The notes under the pieces: generated by a model
What the model was told of the DNA's origin: nothing
What the model saw: only the letters and a program-made list of their open reading frames with translations
Database searches by the model: none
Shown here: piece after piece, positions 51,055 through 60,275 of the stretch
Layout: each line of letters starts with the position of its first letter
Numbering within the stretch: position 1 is the stretch's first letter
Made by a program: the position numbers and the translations under genes
Assembly (NCBI GenBank): GCA_902470895.1
Contig: CABRID010000001.1
Location: 6,770 to 70,769 of the forward strand
Origin: an uncultured Collinsella sp.
GTDB taxonomy: Bacteria; Actinomycetota; Coriobacteriia; Coriobacteriales; Coriobacteriaceae
Reading direction: 5' to 3'
Length of the DNA: 64,000 bases

Positions 51055-52359
51055 CTATTTGCGCAGCGGCTTGGGCAGTGGAATGCCGGCGGCGATGACG
51101 GCCGCGATGATCATGCAGACGATACCCTTGAGTGGGAAGCACATGAGCAGCAGGCCCACGACCATGACCGGCTGACGCATGACCGCACCCATCGTCGATG
51201 CCGTGCAGACGGCGACGCAAAAGACCGGATCTGCGCCGGTGAGGATGGCAAGGCCATAGCCCAGGCTTACGCCCGAGAAGATAACCGGGAAAAAGTGACC
51301 GCCGCGCCAACCAAGGTTGATGAGGGCGGGCGTCAGCATGGCCTTAACAAGACCGGTCGCGATAAGCACGCCAGCGGGAATGGTCAGATAGGTTTCCATG
51401 AGCACGTCGGCCTGGGTCTCGCCGGCAAACATGGTATAGGGCAGGACCGTGCCACAGATGGCGAGTGCCAGACCGGCCAGCATGGCCTTGACGACAGGAC
51501 GCTCCCCTATTGCATGGGACAGTGCCTCGCTTGCATGCTCAGAGACAAAGTACAGCCAGCCGCAGACGGTGCCGATCAACGACAGAGGGACGAGCCAGGT
51601 AAGCTCTAGGTTGCCCACCTCGGCGGACTCGAACCTGGGCATGCCCATGCCGCCGCCCACAAGCTGTCCAAGCAGCAGGTAGGTGCCCAGACCGCCGGCA
51701 ATCGCAATACCGTAGACCACCGTCTTTTGCGCCTTGGGCAGCTTGATGGTGATCTCGCCGGACGCGGACTCATCGTCGGCGTCTTCACCCTGGCCGTCGG
51801 TGCTACCGGCAAGCGGCGCCACAAAGCCAAAGACGGGCGCGGTAAAGAGCGCCGTCAGGGCAGCCTGGGTGCCCAGCAACGTGAGCTCCCTAAACTCGGC
51901 GCCAAAGCGACGCATGCGGTCGCCGACCCAGCTGCACAGACCGGCGATAACGCCGGTCAGGCCGGCCTCCGGTCCAATGCTTCCGCCAAACAGCAGCGGC
52001 AGCAATGCCGCGAGCGAAAGCTTGCCCAGGTTGTCGTACGGGTAGCGCCCGTCTTGCTTAACCTTAGCCATCACCTGGTTGAGGTCATCGGTCTTGGTGC
52101 CTGTCATCTTTTCGTACAGACCGATTAACAGGCCGCCCAGCAGGCAGACAAAAAACGGGTACGGCAGAAAGCCAAACGGGCCGCTGGCAAGCTCGGGCGA
52201 AGCGACGCCCAGCGCGTGCGGAATCTCGGTCCATAGATAGTCGATACCGTGCTCCATCGCAAAAAAGAACAGCCAGACTGCGGCACCAGCGAGTGCACCG
52301 GTCACGGCAACGCTGACCAAATACAGCGCTCGGTTCGTGGGTTTGGCAAGGTTATCCAT
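51055..52359 (-). CDS. ClC-family chloride channel/antiporter with altered gate
   Basis: A 434-residue membrane protein of the ClC family. LFGGSIGPEAGLTG matches the selectivity loop GREGP, and LGWRGGHFFPVIFSG matches GGxFxP. The gating glutamate of GREGP appears to be replaced by Ile (GSIGP), so Cl-/H+ exchange coupling may be lost and channel-like flow is possible. GGAGG lies 5 bases before ATG 52359. A mid-protein loop is rich in Asp/Glu (DGQGEDADDESASGE). It lies 37 bp upstream of the EFR1 gene on the same strand. Confidence 0.85.
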   Translation of the reverse strand: MDNLAKPTNRALYLVSVAVTGALAGAAVWLFFFAMEHGIDYLWTEIPHALGVASPELASGPFGFLPYPFFVCLLGGLLIGLYEKMTGTKTDDLNQVMAKVKQDGRYPYDNLGKLSLAALLPLLFGGSIGPEAGLTGVIAGLCSWVGDRMRRFGAEFRELTLLGTQAALTALFTAPVFGFVAPLAGSTDGQGEDADDESASGEITIKLPKAQKTVVYGIAIAGGLGTYLLLGQLVGGGMGMPRFESAEVGNLELTWLVPLSLIGTVCGWLYFVSEHASEALSHAIGERPVVKAMLAGLALAICGTVLPYTMFAGETQADVLMETYLTIPAGVLIATGLVKAMLTPALINLGWRGGHFFPVIFSGVSLGYGLAILTGADPVFCVAVCTASTMGAVMRQPVMVVGLLLMCFPLKGIVCMIIAAVIAAGIPLPKPLRK

Positions 52360-52484
52360 CGGGTCCTCCCGCGGTCAAAGTCGACATAGATGCGTTTTAT
52401 TGTAGAGCGAGCGTTGCCCGAACGAGCCAACCATCCACGCCGCGAACGGCACCATTGGGAGCCATAGTGGGGCAGGCTCAAGAC

Positions 52485-53018
52485 TTATCCGTTGATAATC
52501 GAAGCAATCTCGCTCAAATCGTCGGCAAAGTAGATGCCCTGCTGGCGCCGTGGGCTCGATAGCCCTTTATCAATCATGTGCCCGAGCAGTGCCTTGAGGT
52601 CGTTGTAGTAACCGTCCAGGTTATACAGGATGCACGGAGCACTCAGGTGCCCCAACGACACCGCGGACATAACCTCGGCAATCTCCTCGAGCGTGCCCGT
52701 CCCGCCGGGAAAGGCAATGAAGGCATCGCCAAGCTCGATCATCTTGGCTTTACGCTCGGCCATATCGCTCGTCACGATGAGGTCGTCGATACCGTCATGT
52801 TGAAACTCGGCCTCGATAAAAAAGCTCGGCTCAACACCCGTCACGTGTCCACCTGCCTCGAGTACGCTATCGGCGAGCGCGCCCATCAGTCCCGACTTGG
52901 ACCCGCCGTATACCAGCGCGTGTCCGTTGGCGCCAATCCAGTTGCCCAGCTCCTGTACCGCAGGTAGAAACGCCGGGTCACTACCGACGCTGGCACCCAG
53001 ATACACGGTGATATTCAT
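52485..53018 (-). CDS. LOG-family nucleotide phosphoribohydrolase
   Basis: A 177-residue Rossmann protein of the LOG/TIGR00730 family that cleaves ribose 5-phosphate from modified or normal nucleoside monophosphates. VYGGSKSGLMGALA and the catalytic PGGTGTLEE (with Arg-Lys before it in MAERKAKM) are intact. ATG 53018 follows GAGGGGGG at 5 bases. It lies 36 bp after the K+ channel gene on the same strand. Often mis-annotated as lysine decarboxylase. Confidence 0.88.
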   Translation of the reverse strand: MNITVYLGASVGSDPAFLPAVQELGNWIGANGHALVYGGSKSGLMGALADSVLEAGGHVTGVEPSFFIEAEFQHDGIDDLIVTSDMAERKAKMIELGDAFIAFPGGTGTLEEIAEVMSAVSLGHLSAPCILYNLDGYYNDLKALLGHMIDKGLSSPRRQQGIYFADDLSEIASIING

Positions 53019-53053
53019 TTCAGCCCCCCTCATCGTGACGCGCGGCGCCCGTT

Positions 53054-53479
53054 CTAGCGTTGGCGGCGGCGATATTCGCGCACGCGGCGCGACAGATCGG
53101 CGAGCTCGTCACGATCGAGCTCTTCCAAATGCTCAAGATCGTCCATAAAGCGCGCCATGGTGTCCTTTTGGCGCAGCTTGATGAGCGTATTGCAGTAGTT
53201 CACCGCCACGCCCGTAAGCATGGCGATATAGAAGATACTGATGACGCTTAGGATGACGGTAATGCCGCGGGCAACCGGCGTTTCTGCCGGGATATCGCCA
53301 AAGCCGATCGTCGAGACCGTCTCAAAGCTAAACCAGAGACCATCACCAAAGGTGAGGGTCGTAGGCTCGGACAGCCAGACAGCCGTCGAGCACAGCAGGT
53401 AAAAGATAAGAAACAGGCCCGTAATGCGTGCAAAGCCAGCCTGTCGCAGCACATCGGCAAGCGTCCTCAACCTGTTCAT
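53054..53479 (-). CDS. Two-helix potassium channel
   Basis: A 141-residue ion channel with helices GLFLIFYLLCSTAVW and TVILSVISIFYIAMLTGVAV flanking the pore loop FSFETVSTIGFGDIPAE, whose TIGFGD is the K+ filter. A charged tail (RFMDDLEHLEELDRDELADLSRRVREYRRR) may form a coiled coil for tetramer assembly. There is no RCK domain. GGAAAGGG precedes ATG 53479. Upstream of the LOG gene by 35 bp. Confidence 0.87.
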   Translation of the reverse strand: MNRLRTLADVLRQAGFARITGLFLIFYLLCSTAVWLSEPTTLTFGDGLWFSFETVSTIGFGDIPAETPVARGITVILSVISIFYIAMLTGVAVNYCNTLIKLRQKDTMARFMDDLEHLEELDRDELADLSRRVREYRRRQR

Positions 53480-53530
53480 CGCGACCCTTTCCACGGACAA
53501 CCAATCACGTTCGCTCGGTATTGTCCCACA

Positions 53531-53590
53531 ACCGGCAGTTAGGGACGTTCCTTTTGTGCCAGCAGAAAGGGACTGTCCCCAACTGCCGGG
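53531..53590. repeat. GTCCC hairpin element, copy F
   Basis: CCGGCAGTT (53532-53540) and AACTGCCGG (53581-53589) close a long hairpin holding AGGGACGTTCCTTT and AAAGGGACTGTCCCC, both with the GGGAC/GTCCC core. It sits between the divergent K+ channel and histidine kinase genes. Confidence 0.75.
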
Positions 53591-53676
53591 CGGGATCGTT
53601 TAGCGATGCAGCTGCCGACTGGGCAGGCTGAGCTGGTATCCTTATGCGGTAATGTCTCGATTCGTTAGGATTGCAT

Positions 53677-56481
53677 GTGAGAGCTTCCGCTGTCCTTCGT
53701 TCAGTAATATATCGCACCCTGGCCGTCGCGCTTGCCGCGCTTGCCGTGCTGAATTCCATCGCGCCTGTCCAGGCTTTTGCCGATGACTCTAGTCAGCAGG
53801 TCAAAACGGTCCGCGTTGGTTGGCTCGTCAACAACGAGGGCTTCCAGGACGGCACCCCCGGCGAGCGTCTCTCGGGATGGGGTTACGAGTACCTCCAGAC
53901 CCTCTCGTACTACACACCCGGCTGGCAGTACGAATACGTCTCCGGCACCTTCACCGAGCTTATGGAGAAGCTCGAAGCCGGCGAGATTGACCTCATGCCA
54001 AACATCTCCTACTCCGAAGAACGCGCCCAAAAACTGCTCTTCTCATCGAACCCCGAGGGCACCGAGCGCTACTACATCTATGCCAGGCCCGAGCGCGACG
54101 ATCTGGCCAAGGGTGACCCCCGAGCGCTCCAAGGCCTTACCATCGGCTGCAACCCCGGCGTTATGCAAACCTTCGTTGGCCAGCAATGGCTCGCCAACGA
54201 AGGAATCGCCTGCACATACAAGGAGTATGACGGAAACTCCGTTCTCTTTGATGCGCTGGCAAACGGCGAGGTCGATGCCGTCATCATGAACGACACGACC
54301 TCGTCGCCCAGTGCCTCCCCCATGTTCTACATTGGGTCGAGCGACTACTATTTTGCCGTCCCCAAAAGCCGCCCCGACCTGATGGACGACATCAATGCCG
54401 CCATGACAGCAATCGCCCGCGTCAACCCACGCTATAACGACGAAGTCAAATCTCACTACTCGGCCCAAAACAGCGGTTCATCATCGCTCAACGGCCCCGA
54501 ATGTTCCTGGCTCAAAGCAAACAACAACACCATCACGCTCGGCTACATTACGGGCAAACTCCCCTACTGCAACGAAGACGAAGACGGCAAAATGGAAGGC
54601 TCGCTCGCATCGCTTGCGACGACGTTGCACGATAAATTTGGCATTACGGTCGAAACCGTCGCCTTTGATAGCTACAAGATGATGTCAAAGGCCCTGTCAA
54701 AGGGAAGCATAGACGTCGCGCTGCCGGTATACCGAGATTACTGGTTTGCCGAGCAATCCGGCGTTGTGCAGTCGGTATCGTTGGGGACCATATCCCTCAC
54801 CGCCATCCACAGCGGAAGCAACCTGAACAAAGATCTTCAGAACATCGCCTGTACCAAATCATCGTTTATCAACCGAAACGTACTTGAAAGTCTGTTCCCC
54901 ACAGCGACCGTGACCGAATACCGATCCGACGATGAAGCGTTCGACGCCCTCAGGAGGGGAACGGCGCGCTGCGTCGTCGCTCCCAGTTCACGCGTAAAAA
55001 CCCTCGGCGATCGTTATGATCTCGAGGACTGCGAGACGGTCGAGCTCCCTGACACCTGCGAGCTCTCGTGCTGGATTTCGCGCGGAAAGCCCGAGCTGCT
55101 GGGAATCATCAACAAGGGCATCATCAATGCCGGAGAATCGCTCTCCGCAAGCAATTACTCCTCTACGTCGTACACGGCCCAGGAATCCAACACGCTTCAA
55201 TTCCTTTATCGCAACCGCACCGCCGTTGCCTCCACCCTCATCGGTATGTTGTCGGTCAGCATCGTCCTGCTCATCTGGGCGCTCGTGCGCGCTCGAACCG
55301 AGCGCGAAAAAGCCGACGCCGCCAACGCCGCTAAGACGGCATTCCTCACGCGCATGAGCCACGACATCCGTACGCCGCTCAACGGCATCCTGGGCCTTAT
55401 CGATATCGAGGAATTGAAGGAAGGCGATATCCAGGTCGCCCGCGAAAGCCGCGCCAAGGCTCGTGTTGCCGCCAATCACCTGCTCTCGCTGATTAACGAC
55501 ATCCTCGAGATGGGCAAAATCGAAGACCGCAAGATAACACTGGAACATGCGCCTTTTAACCTCAAAGAGCCCTGTGACGATACGCTGGTTCTGTGCAAGC
55601 TCCGCGCATCCGATAACGGCATCACCATGCAGGACAATAGTCTGCCATACACCACGGGGCCATACATGGTCGGCAGTCCCACCCATATCCGACAGATCAT
55701 GATCAACCTGTTAGACAACAGCATTAAGTACAACAAGCACGGCGGCTCCGTCACCTTTAGCTCAAAGACCAAGCCACTCGATAACGGGCGCGCGCTCTTT
55801 TGCTTTAGCGTTTCGGATACCGGCATTGGCATGACTTCCAAGTTTTTAAAGCATATCTATGAGCCGTTTGCCCAAGAAGGTAACGATGCGCGTAGCAAGT
55901 TCCAAGGAACCGGCATGGGCATGCCAATCGTCAAGTCGCTTATTGAACTGATGGGCGGCACCATCGAAGTCACCAGCGAGCTCCATGCGGGCACCTCGTT
56001 CTACGTGGAGATTCCGCTCGATATCGACAAGAACCCCCAGGCGCGGGCGAATACGGTCGAGGGGGCGCTCGACTGCTCGCTCGCCGACATGAACGTACTG
56101 CTCGCCGAAGACAACGAATTGAATGCCGAGATTGCCCAGGCGCTGCTAGAATCCGAGGGCGTCGTGGTCACCCGCGCCGCCAACGGCAACGAAGTCGTCG
56201 ATCTGTACCTATCGCATCCCGCCGGCAGCTTCGATGCGATCCTGATGGACATTATGATGCCGGACATGGACGGTTACGAGGCAACCCGCGCGATTCGCCT
56301 GAGCGAGAAGGTCGATGCAGCCGATATCCCCATCATCGCGCTCACCGCCAATGCCTTTGCCGAGGACGCCAAGGCGGCACACGACGCCGGCATGAACGCC
56401 CATCTATCCAAACCGCTCGACTTTAACAAGCTCAAAAACATACTCGCCCGCATCAAGAAAAACGGATCCGTTTCGCTATAG
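53677..56481 (+). CDS. Hybrid histidine kinase with two fused solute-binding domains
   Basis: A 934-residue sensor. A signal peptide (AVALAALAVLNSIAPVQAFA) leads to two tandem family-3 solute-binding domains (about 42-265 and 285-500), then a membrane helix (513-535), a dimerisation domain with phospho-His562 (MSHDIRTPLNG), an HATPase domain (NLLDNSIKYN, DTGIGM, GTGMGM) and a receiver with phospho-acceptor Asp858 (LMDIMMPDMDGYEA). No HPt domain is present, so phosphate must pass to another protein. The ligand is probably an amino acid or similar polar molecule. GTG 53677 lies 6 bases after AGGA. It is followed by a flavin-binding protein gene. Confidence 0.9.
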   Translation: MRASAVLRSVIYRTLAVALAALAVLNSIAPVQAFADDSSQQVKTVRVGWLVNNEGFQDGTPGERLSGWGYEYLQTLSYYTPGWQYEYVSGTFTELMEKLEAGEIDLMPNISYSEERAQKLLFSSNPEGTERYYIYARPERDDLAKGDPRALQGLTIGCNPGVMQTFVGQQWLANEGIACTYKEYDGNSVLFDALANGEVDAVIMNDTTSSPSASPMFYIGSSDYYFAVPKSRPDLMDDINAAMTAIARVNPRYNDEVKSHYSAQNSGSSSLNGPECSWLKANNNTITLGYITGKLPYCNEDEDGKMEGSLASLATTLHDKFGITVETVAFDSYKMMSKALSKGSIDVALPVYRDYWFAEQSGVVQSVSLGTISLTAIHSGSNLNKDLQNIACTKSSFINRNVLESLFPTATVTEYRSDDEAFDALRRGTARCVVAPSSRVKTLGDRYDLEDCETVELPDTCELSCWISRGKPELLGIINKGIINAGESLSASNYSSTSYTAQESNTLQFLYRNRTAVASTLIGMLSVSIVLLIWALVRARTEREKADAANAAKTAFLTRMSHDIRTPLNGILGLIDIEELKEGDIQVARESRAKARVAANHLLSLINDILEMGKIEDRKITLEHAPFNLKEPCDDTLVLCKLRASDNGITMQDNSLPYTTGPYMVGSPTHIRQIMINLLDNSIKYNKHGGSVTFSSKTKPLDNGRALFCFSVSDTGIGMTSKFLKHIYEPFAQEGNDARSKFQGTGMGMPIVKSLIELMGGTIEVTSELHAGTSFYVEIPLDIDKNPQARANTVEGALDCSLADMNVLLAEDNELNAEIAQALLESEGVVVTRAANGNEVVDLYLSHPAGSFDAILMDIMMPDMDGYEATRAIRLSEKVDAADIPIIALTANAFAEDAKAAHDAGMNAHLSKPLDFNKLKNILARIKKNGSVSL

Positions 56482-56523
56482 TTTGTGCTCAACCACCACG
56501 CACGACCAGAAAGGAAGCCAACG

Positions 56524-57003
56524 ATGTTTAGGCCCTTACGTCGAAAGAAACGCGCTATCACCGACGAGGAAGCGCGCAAACTGCTCGCCACCTGCAAGCG
56601 CGGCGTCTTTGCCGTCAACGGCGACGATGGCTACCCGTACGCCATTCCCGTCAACTACTTCTTCGACGCCGAGCACGACAAGATTTATTTCCATGGCGCC
56701 AAGGCTGGCCACAAGGTCGACGCACTCAAGCGCGATGACAAGGTCTGCTTTACCGTTTACGGCAACGAGTGGTACAAGGACGGTGACTGGGCTCCCTACG
56801 TTATGAGTACCGTGGTCTTTGGCCGCTGTCGCCTGGCGAATGACACCCCCGCGTTTATCGAGGATAAAGTCCGCCAGCTCGCGCTTAAGTACTACCCTTC
56901 TGCCGAGGAAGTCGAAGAGGAAATCGCCAAGGACATTAAGGGCGTCCAGCTCTACGAGATTACGATTGAGCATCTTTGCGGCAAGCAGATTCACGAAAAG
57001 TAA
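56524..57003 (+). CDS. Pyridoxamine 5'-phosphate oxidase-like flavoprotein
   Basis: A 159-residue split-barrel protein of the PNPOx-like / NimA group that binds FMN or a related cofactor. RGVFAVNGDDGYPYAIPVNYFFD, YFHGAKAGHKVDALK and VCFTVYGN are the typical strands. AAAGGAAG lies 6 bases before ATG 56524. It lies 42 bp after the kinase gene, so co-transcription is likely. The reaction is not evident; relatives reduce nitro-compounds. Confidence 0.85.
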   Translation: MFRPLRRKKRAITDEEARKLLATCKRGVFAVNGDDGYPYAIPVNYFFDAEHDKIYFHGAKAGHKVDALKRDDKVCFTVYGNEWYKDGDWAPYVMSTVVFGRCRLANDTPAFIEDKVRQLALKYYPSAEEVEEEIAKDIKGVQLYEITIEHLCGKQIHEK

Positions 57004-57030
57004 GCCCCTCAGCAAGCCTCATCAATAGCA

Positions 57031-57070
57031 ATATGGCCCGGTTCCAACCCACCTTGGAACCGGGCCATAT
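57031..57070. terminator. Bidirectional terminator
   Basis: Perfect 17-bp arms (57031-57047 and 57054-57070) around a 6-base loop, between convergent stops at 57003 and 57073. Confidence 0.85.
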
Positions 57071-57072
57071 GC

Positions 57073-59265
57073 TTATGAAGCGTCGGCGGCTATGTGCGCA
57101 AGCGCCTCAACGAGCTCCTGCGAACTCACGGGTTTACTCAGGTGCGCGTTCATGCCCGCCTCACGCGAAAGCCTGCGATCGTCGGCAAAGGCGTTGGCGC
57201 TCACGGCGATAATCGGCGTGGTCGCGGCATCCTCGCGATCGAGCGCTCGAATCCGACGCGTGGCCTCAAGGCCATCGATACCGGGCATCATGATATCCAT
57301 CAACACCACGTCGTACTCGTGCGGCGCGCTCGCGGCAAACATCTCGACGGCAGACTCACCATCCTTAGCATGCGTCACGACGGCACCGGCGCGGGCGAGC
57401 GTAAACTGTGCGATCTCGGCATTCAGGTCGTTATCCTCTACGAGCAAAACGCGCAAGCCCTGGAGCGCATCGCCGTCGCCCGCATTCACGCGCACTGCCT
57501 GAGGAATCTCGGAGCACTTGCACTTCTCAAACGGCAGACGGATGGTAAACGTCGTCCCCTGCCCCAAGATGCTCGAAAAGCTCATGGTTCCGCCCATAAG
57601 CTCGACCAACTGTTTGGCAATAGGCGCACCCAGGCCAGTTCCCGATGAAGCGCCTTCCACCTGCTGCTCCTCGCGACAAAACGGCTCGTAGAGGTGCTGT
57701 TGAAACTCCTCACTCATGCCAATACCGTTATCGGCAATCGTGTATTCATAGACGAGGACGCCATCCACCGGCTCCACCTCACGGCACGTCGGGCGAACAT
57801 AACCGCCCCGACGGTTGTACTTGACGGCATTGCCGGCAATATTGAGCAACAAGCGCTTGAGGTGCGTCACGCTCACCCGCGCATAGGGATGATTAAGCGT
57901 CTGCTGGTCGCAGATAATTGTCACCAGGCGCTCCTCGGCCTGGCGCTCCAGAATATCGCGCACCTCGTGGTTGAGGGTCACCAAATTTGTGGGAACAAGC
58001 TCCAGATCGACCTGGCCGCTCTCCAGGCGACTCATATCGAGCGCCTCATTCGCAAGGTCGAGCAGCAGTCCCGATGCCGTCCAGATCTTTGAGCGGCACT
58101 CGGCCTGCTTTTGCAGATCGTCCGCATTGGCATCGCCGACCTCAACCATACCGCGAATGCCGTTGATGGGCGTACGCAGATCGTGGCTCATGCGACGCAG
58201 AAACTCCGTCTTTGCCGAGTTGGCAGACGAGGCCTCACGCGCCGCCTTTGCCAGCTTGTCGCCATAGTCGCGCTCCTGCTGCAGCAAGTCCGTCAAACGT
58301 CGACGATCAGCGCGGCGACGCACCATCACAACAGTGGCTACAACACCGCTGTAGAGCACCAGCACGCCGGCAGCGACAGCCGCGACGACCTCAAAGTAGC
58401 GCTGCGCCGAGGCATAGGTGTACACGTAGAATTTTTGCGCTTTGCCGTTTGTGCCCAAATACCACTCGCCGTTGACGTTGACCAGTCGGACTTTGCCGGG
58501 CAGGCATCGATCCTTAATTTCGTCGACAATGATGGCGTCCGTCGCGGGCAGGTCGAACACGCCCAATACGGTGGGTTCGACGGCATTGGTCGCAACGACC
58601 TTGCCATCGTTTTCGATCACGATATTGCCGCTATCGATGGTTTCATAGCCATCAAGCAGGCTCTGCAGTTTGAGTGTATTGCTTGCAACTGCCTTCGCGC
58701 TCTGATGCCTTACCGCGATAACGATGCCCTCGCCATCCTGCCGGGTTACGCAGCCAATGTCTGCGACCGAATCATCCGCAAGCGTAATGCGGGCGGTATA
58801 GGACTTAAGCGGATGGGTTGCCACCTCCAGCACGGGCGTCTCTTTGAGATACGTAGCAAGCGACTCGTAGCCCACGTCATCCGTCGAGGACTCGGACACC
58901 AAATTGCCCGATGCGTCCGTCACGATCAGTGCGCTCACGTTGAACTGGTCAGCATATTGCTCCAGCGCGGCGTTATCCACCGAGCCGTCGCGCTTTATAT
59001 CGCGCGCTACCTCTCCGGCAATCTCCATCACACGAATCAGGTTTTTGGTCGCATAGGCGCTGTTAAACGCATCGTAGGAAAGGCTCTGGGTCGCCACGTA
59101 ATCGACAACGTCGGCAAAGCGCTGCTCGGCCTGGGCCGTGGTGTAGCCGTAGCTCATCATGCCGGCGACAACCGAGAGCGCTATACCCACCAAGGCGGCA
59201 AGGAGCCATACCCGAGTCGAATGATTGCCGCGCTCCTCTACGGCGTGGTCGGGCGCATCGATCAC
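57073..59265 (-). CDS. Hybrid histidine kinase with extracellular Cache-like domain
   Basis: A 730-residue membrane sensor. Two helices (about 18-40 and 290-315) frame a sensor domain that resembles a Cache fold (IRVMEIAGEVARDIKRDG, LIVTDASGNLVSESS). The kinase core has phospho-His361 (MSHDLRTPING), an HATPase (NIAGNAVKYN, DNGIGM, GTGLGAPI) and a receiver with Asp657 (LMDIMMPGIDGLEA). GTG 59265 overlaps the solute-binding protein's TGA by 4 bp and follows GGAGGG, so the two are translationally coupled. The binding protein probably supplies the ligand. The receiver part is close to that of the kinase at 53677. Confidence 0.9.
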   Translation of the reverse strand: MIDAPDHAVEERGNHSTRVWLLAALVGIALSVVAGMMSYGYTTAQAEQRFADVVDYVATQSLSYDAFNSAYATKNLIRVMEIAGEVARDIKRDGSVDNAALEQYADQFNVSALIVTDASGNLVSESSTDDVGYESLATYLKETPVLEVATHPLKSYTARITLADDSVADIGCVTRQDGEGIVIAVRHQSAKAVASNTLKLQSLLDGYETIDSGNIVIENDGKVVATNAVEPTVLGVFDLPATDAIIVDEIKDRCLPGKVRLVNVNGEWYLGTNGKAQKFYVYTYASAQRYFEVVAAVAAGVLVLYSGVVATVVMVRRRADRRRLTDLLQQERDYGDKLAKAAREASSANSAKTEFLRRMSHDLRTPINGIRGMVEVGDANADDLQKQAECRSKIWTASGLLLDLANEALDMSRLESGQVDLELVPTNLVTLNHEVRDILERQAEERLVTIICDQQTLNHPYARVSVTHLKRLLLNIAGNAVKYNRRGGYVRPTCREVEPVDGVLVYEYTIADNGIGMSEEFQQHLYEPFCREEQQVEGASSGTGLGAPIAKQLVELMGGTMSFSSILGQGTTFTIRLPFEKCKCSEIPQAVRVNAGDGDALQGLRVLLVEDNDLNAEIAQFTLARAGAVVTHAKDGESAVEMFAASAPHEYDVVLMDIMMPGIDGLEATRRIRALDREDAATTPIIAVSANAFADDRRLSREAGMNAHLSKPVSSQELVEALAHIAADAS

Positions 59266-60131
59266 GACAGGCCCTCCATATTCAAAAATGGTGCAGGGTC
59301 ATCAAAGTACTTTGACACCAGGCGCTCCATGGTGCCATCGGCAAGCATTTCTTGGTAGGCATGGGTGAGTTTAACGTCGATACCGCGCGTGTCGTTGAGA
59401 TCGAAAGCGGTGCCCAAACCAACCTCCAGCAGCGGCTCGTTCAGAATGCGATACGTCACGCCATAGTCTTTTTCATAGGTGAGCAGCGAGGACTCATGTG
59501 CGGCGATAGCGTCGACCAGGCCCTCGACGAGCGCCGGGTTCAGGTATGAGCGGTCCGAGAAGCTGTAGAGCTCCTTGATTTGCGGAACCTTTTCATTTGT
59601 ATGATTGAGCAAAATGCCCTCGGGCTTGGTGGTGGACTGCACCCCCACGACCCTGCCCTCAAGATCGGCGAGCGTGTAGATGTCGCTTTCGGGATTGACC
59701 GCGACCACCTGGCGGCTCGCAAGGTACGGGCCGGCCCAACGATATTCGCTTTCGCGACCCGTCATGCTAAAGCTGCCCATGACGCAATCGAGCTCGCCGC
59801 TTGCCAGCAGCTCTTTCTTCTTTTCCCAGTCGATCAGCTGGTATTTTGGCTTGTAACCAATGCGGGCCAAAGCCTCGGTCAATATCTCGACATCCAGGCC
59901 AACGATATCGCCATACTCGTCGGTATACACAAACGGTGGGTAGAGGTCGCTGCCGACGTTGAGCGTCTTAAGGTCGTCGTCTTTGACCTGAGAGGCATCC
60001 AGGCCTTTTGATGCAGACGCCGAGGCCTCGTCATTCGACCCAGAACAGCCAGCTATCGCTACGACAAAAGCACTCGCCACTACAAGCGCAACAAACAACG
60101 ATATGGCAACCGAGCGGCGAGGTCTTCTCAT
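59262..60131 (-). CDS. Solute-binding lipoprotein, family 3, partner of a histidine kinase
   Basis: A 289-residue extracellular binding protein for polar amino acids or related ligands. A lipobox VAIAGC (Cys28) ends the signal peptide, then comes a Ser-rich tether and the SBP domain (LNVGSDLYPPFVYTDEYGDIVGLDVEIL). No ABC permease or ATPase is nearby. Its TGA overlaps the kinase start, so it seems to serve sensing rather than import. GGAG lies 4 bases before ATG 60131. In the neighbouring kinase at 53677 such domains are fused instead. Confidence 0.9.
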   Translation of the reverse strand: MRRPRRSVAISLFVALVVASAFVVAIAGCSGSNDEASASASKGLDASQVKDDDLKTLNVGSDLYPPFVYTDEYGDIVGLDVEILTEALARIGYKPKYQLIDWEKKKELLASGELDCVMGSFSMTGRESEYRWAGPYLASRQVVAVNPESDIYTLADLEGRVVGVQSTTKPEGILLNHTNEKVPQIKELYSFSDRSYLNPALVEGLVDAIAAHESSLLTYEKDYGVTYRILNEPLLEVGLGTAFDLNDTRGIDVKLTHAYQEMLADGTMERLVSKYFDDPAPFLNMEGLS

Positions 60132-60225
60132 CGAGCTCCAGACGATCCTGCTTACAGACTGAAATGGTTAAAAATAATAGCAAATGAAACCACTCGAGCG
60201 CCCAATGGTTACAGACGCTTTACCC

Positions 60226-60263
60226 TGCGGGGCCTTCTAGCGGACTTGGCAGAAGGCCCCGCA
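60226..60263. terminator. Hairpin after the PatB-type gene
   Basis: Perfect 13-bp arms TGCGGGGCCTTCT and AGAAGGCCCCGCA around 12 bases, 13 bp beyond the minus-strand stop at 60276. The T-run is weak. Confidence 0.6.
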
Positions 60264-60275
60264 TGCAGCGCGCAC

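Noticed and set aside
58111..59358. Plus-strand frame opposite the second histidine kinase
   Set aside because: No recognisable domain and no ribosome site; it mirrors the kinase codons.
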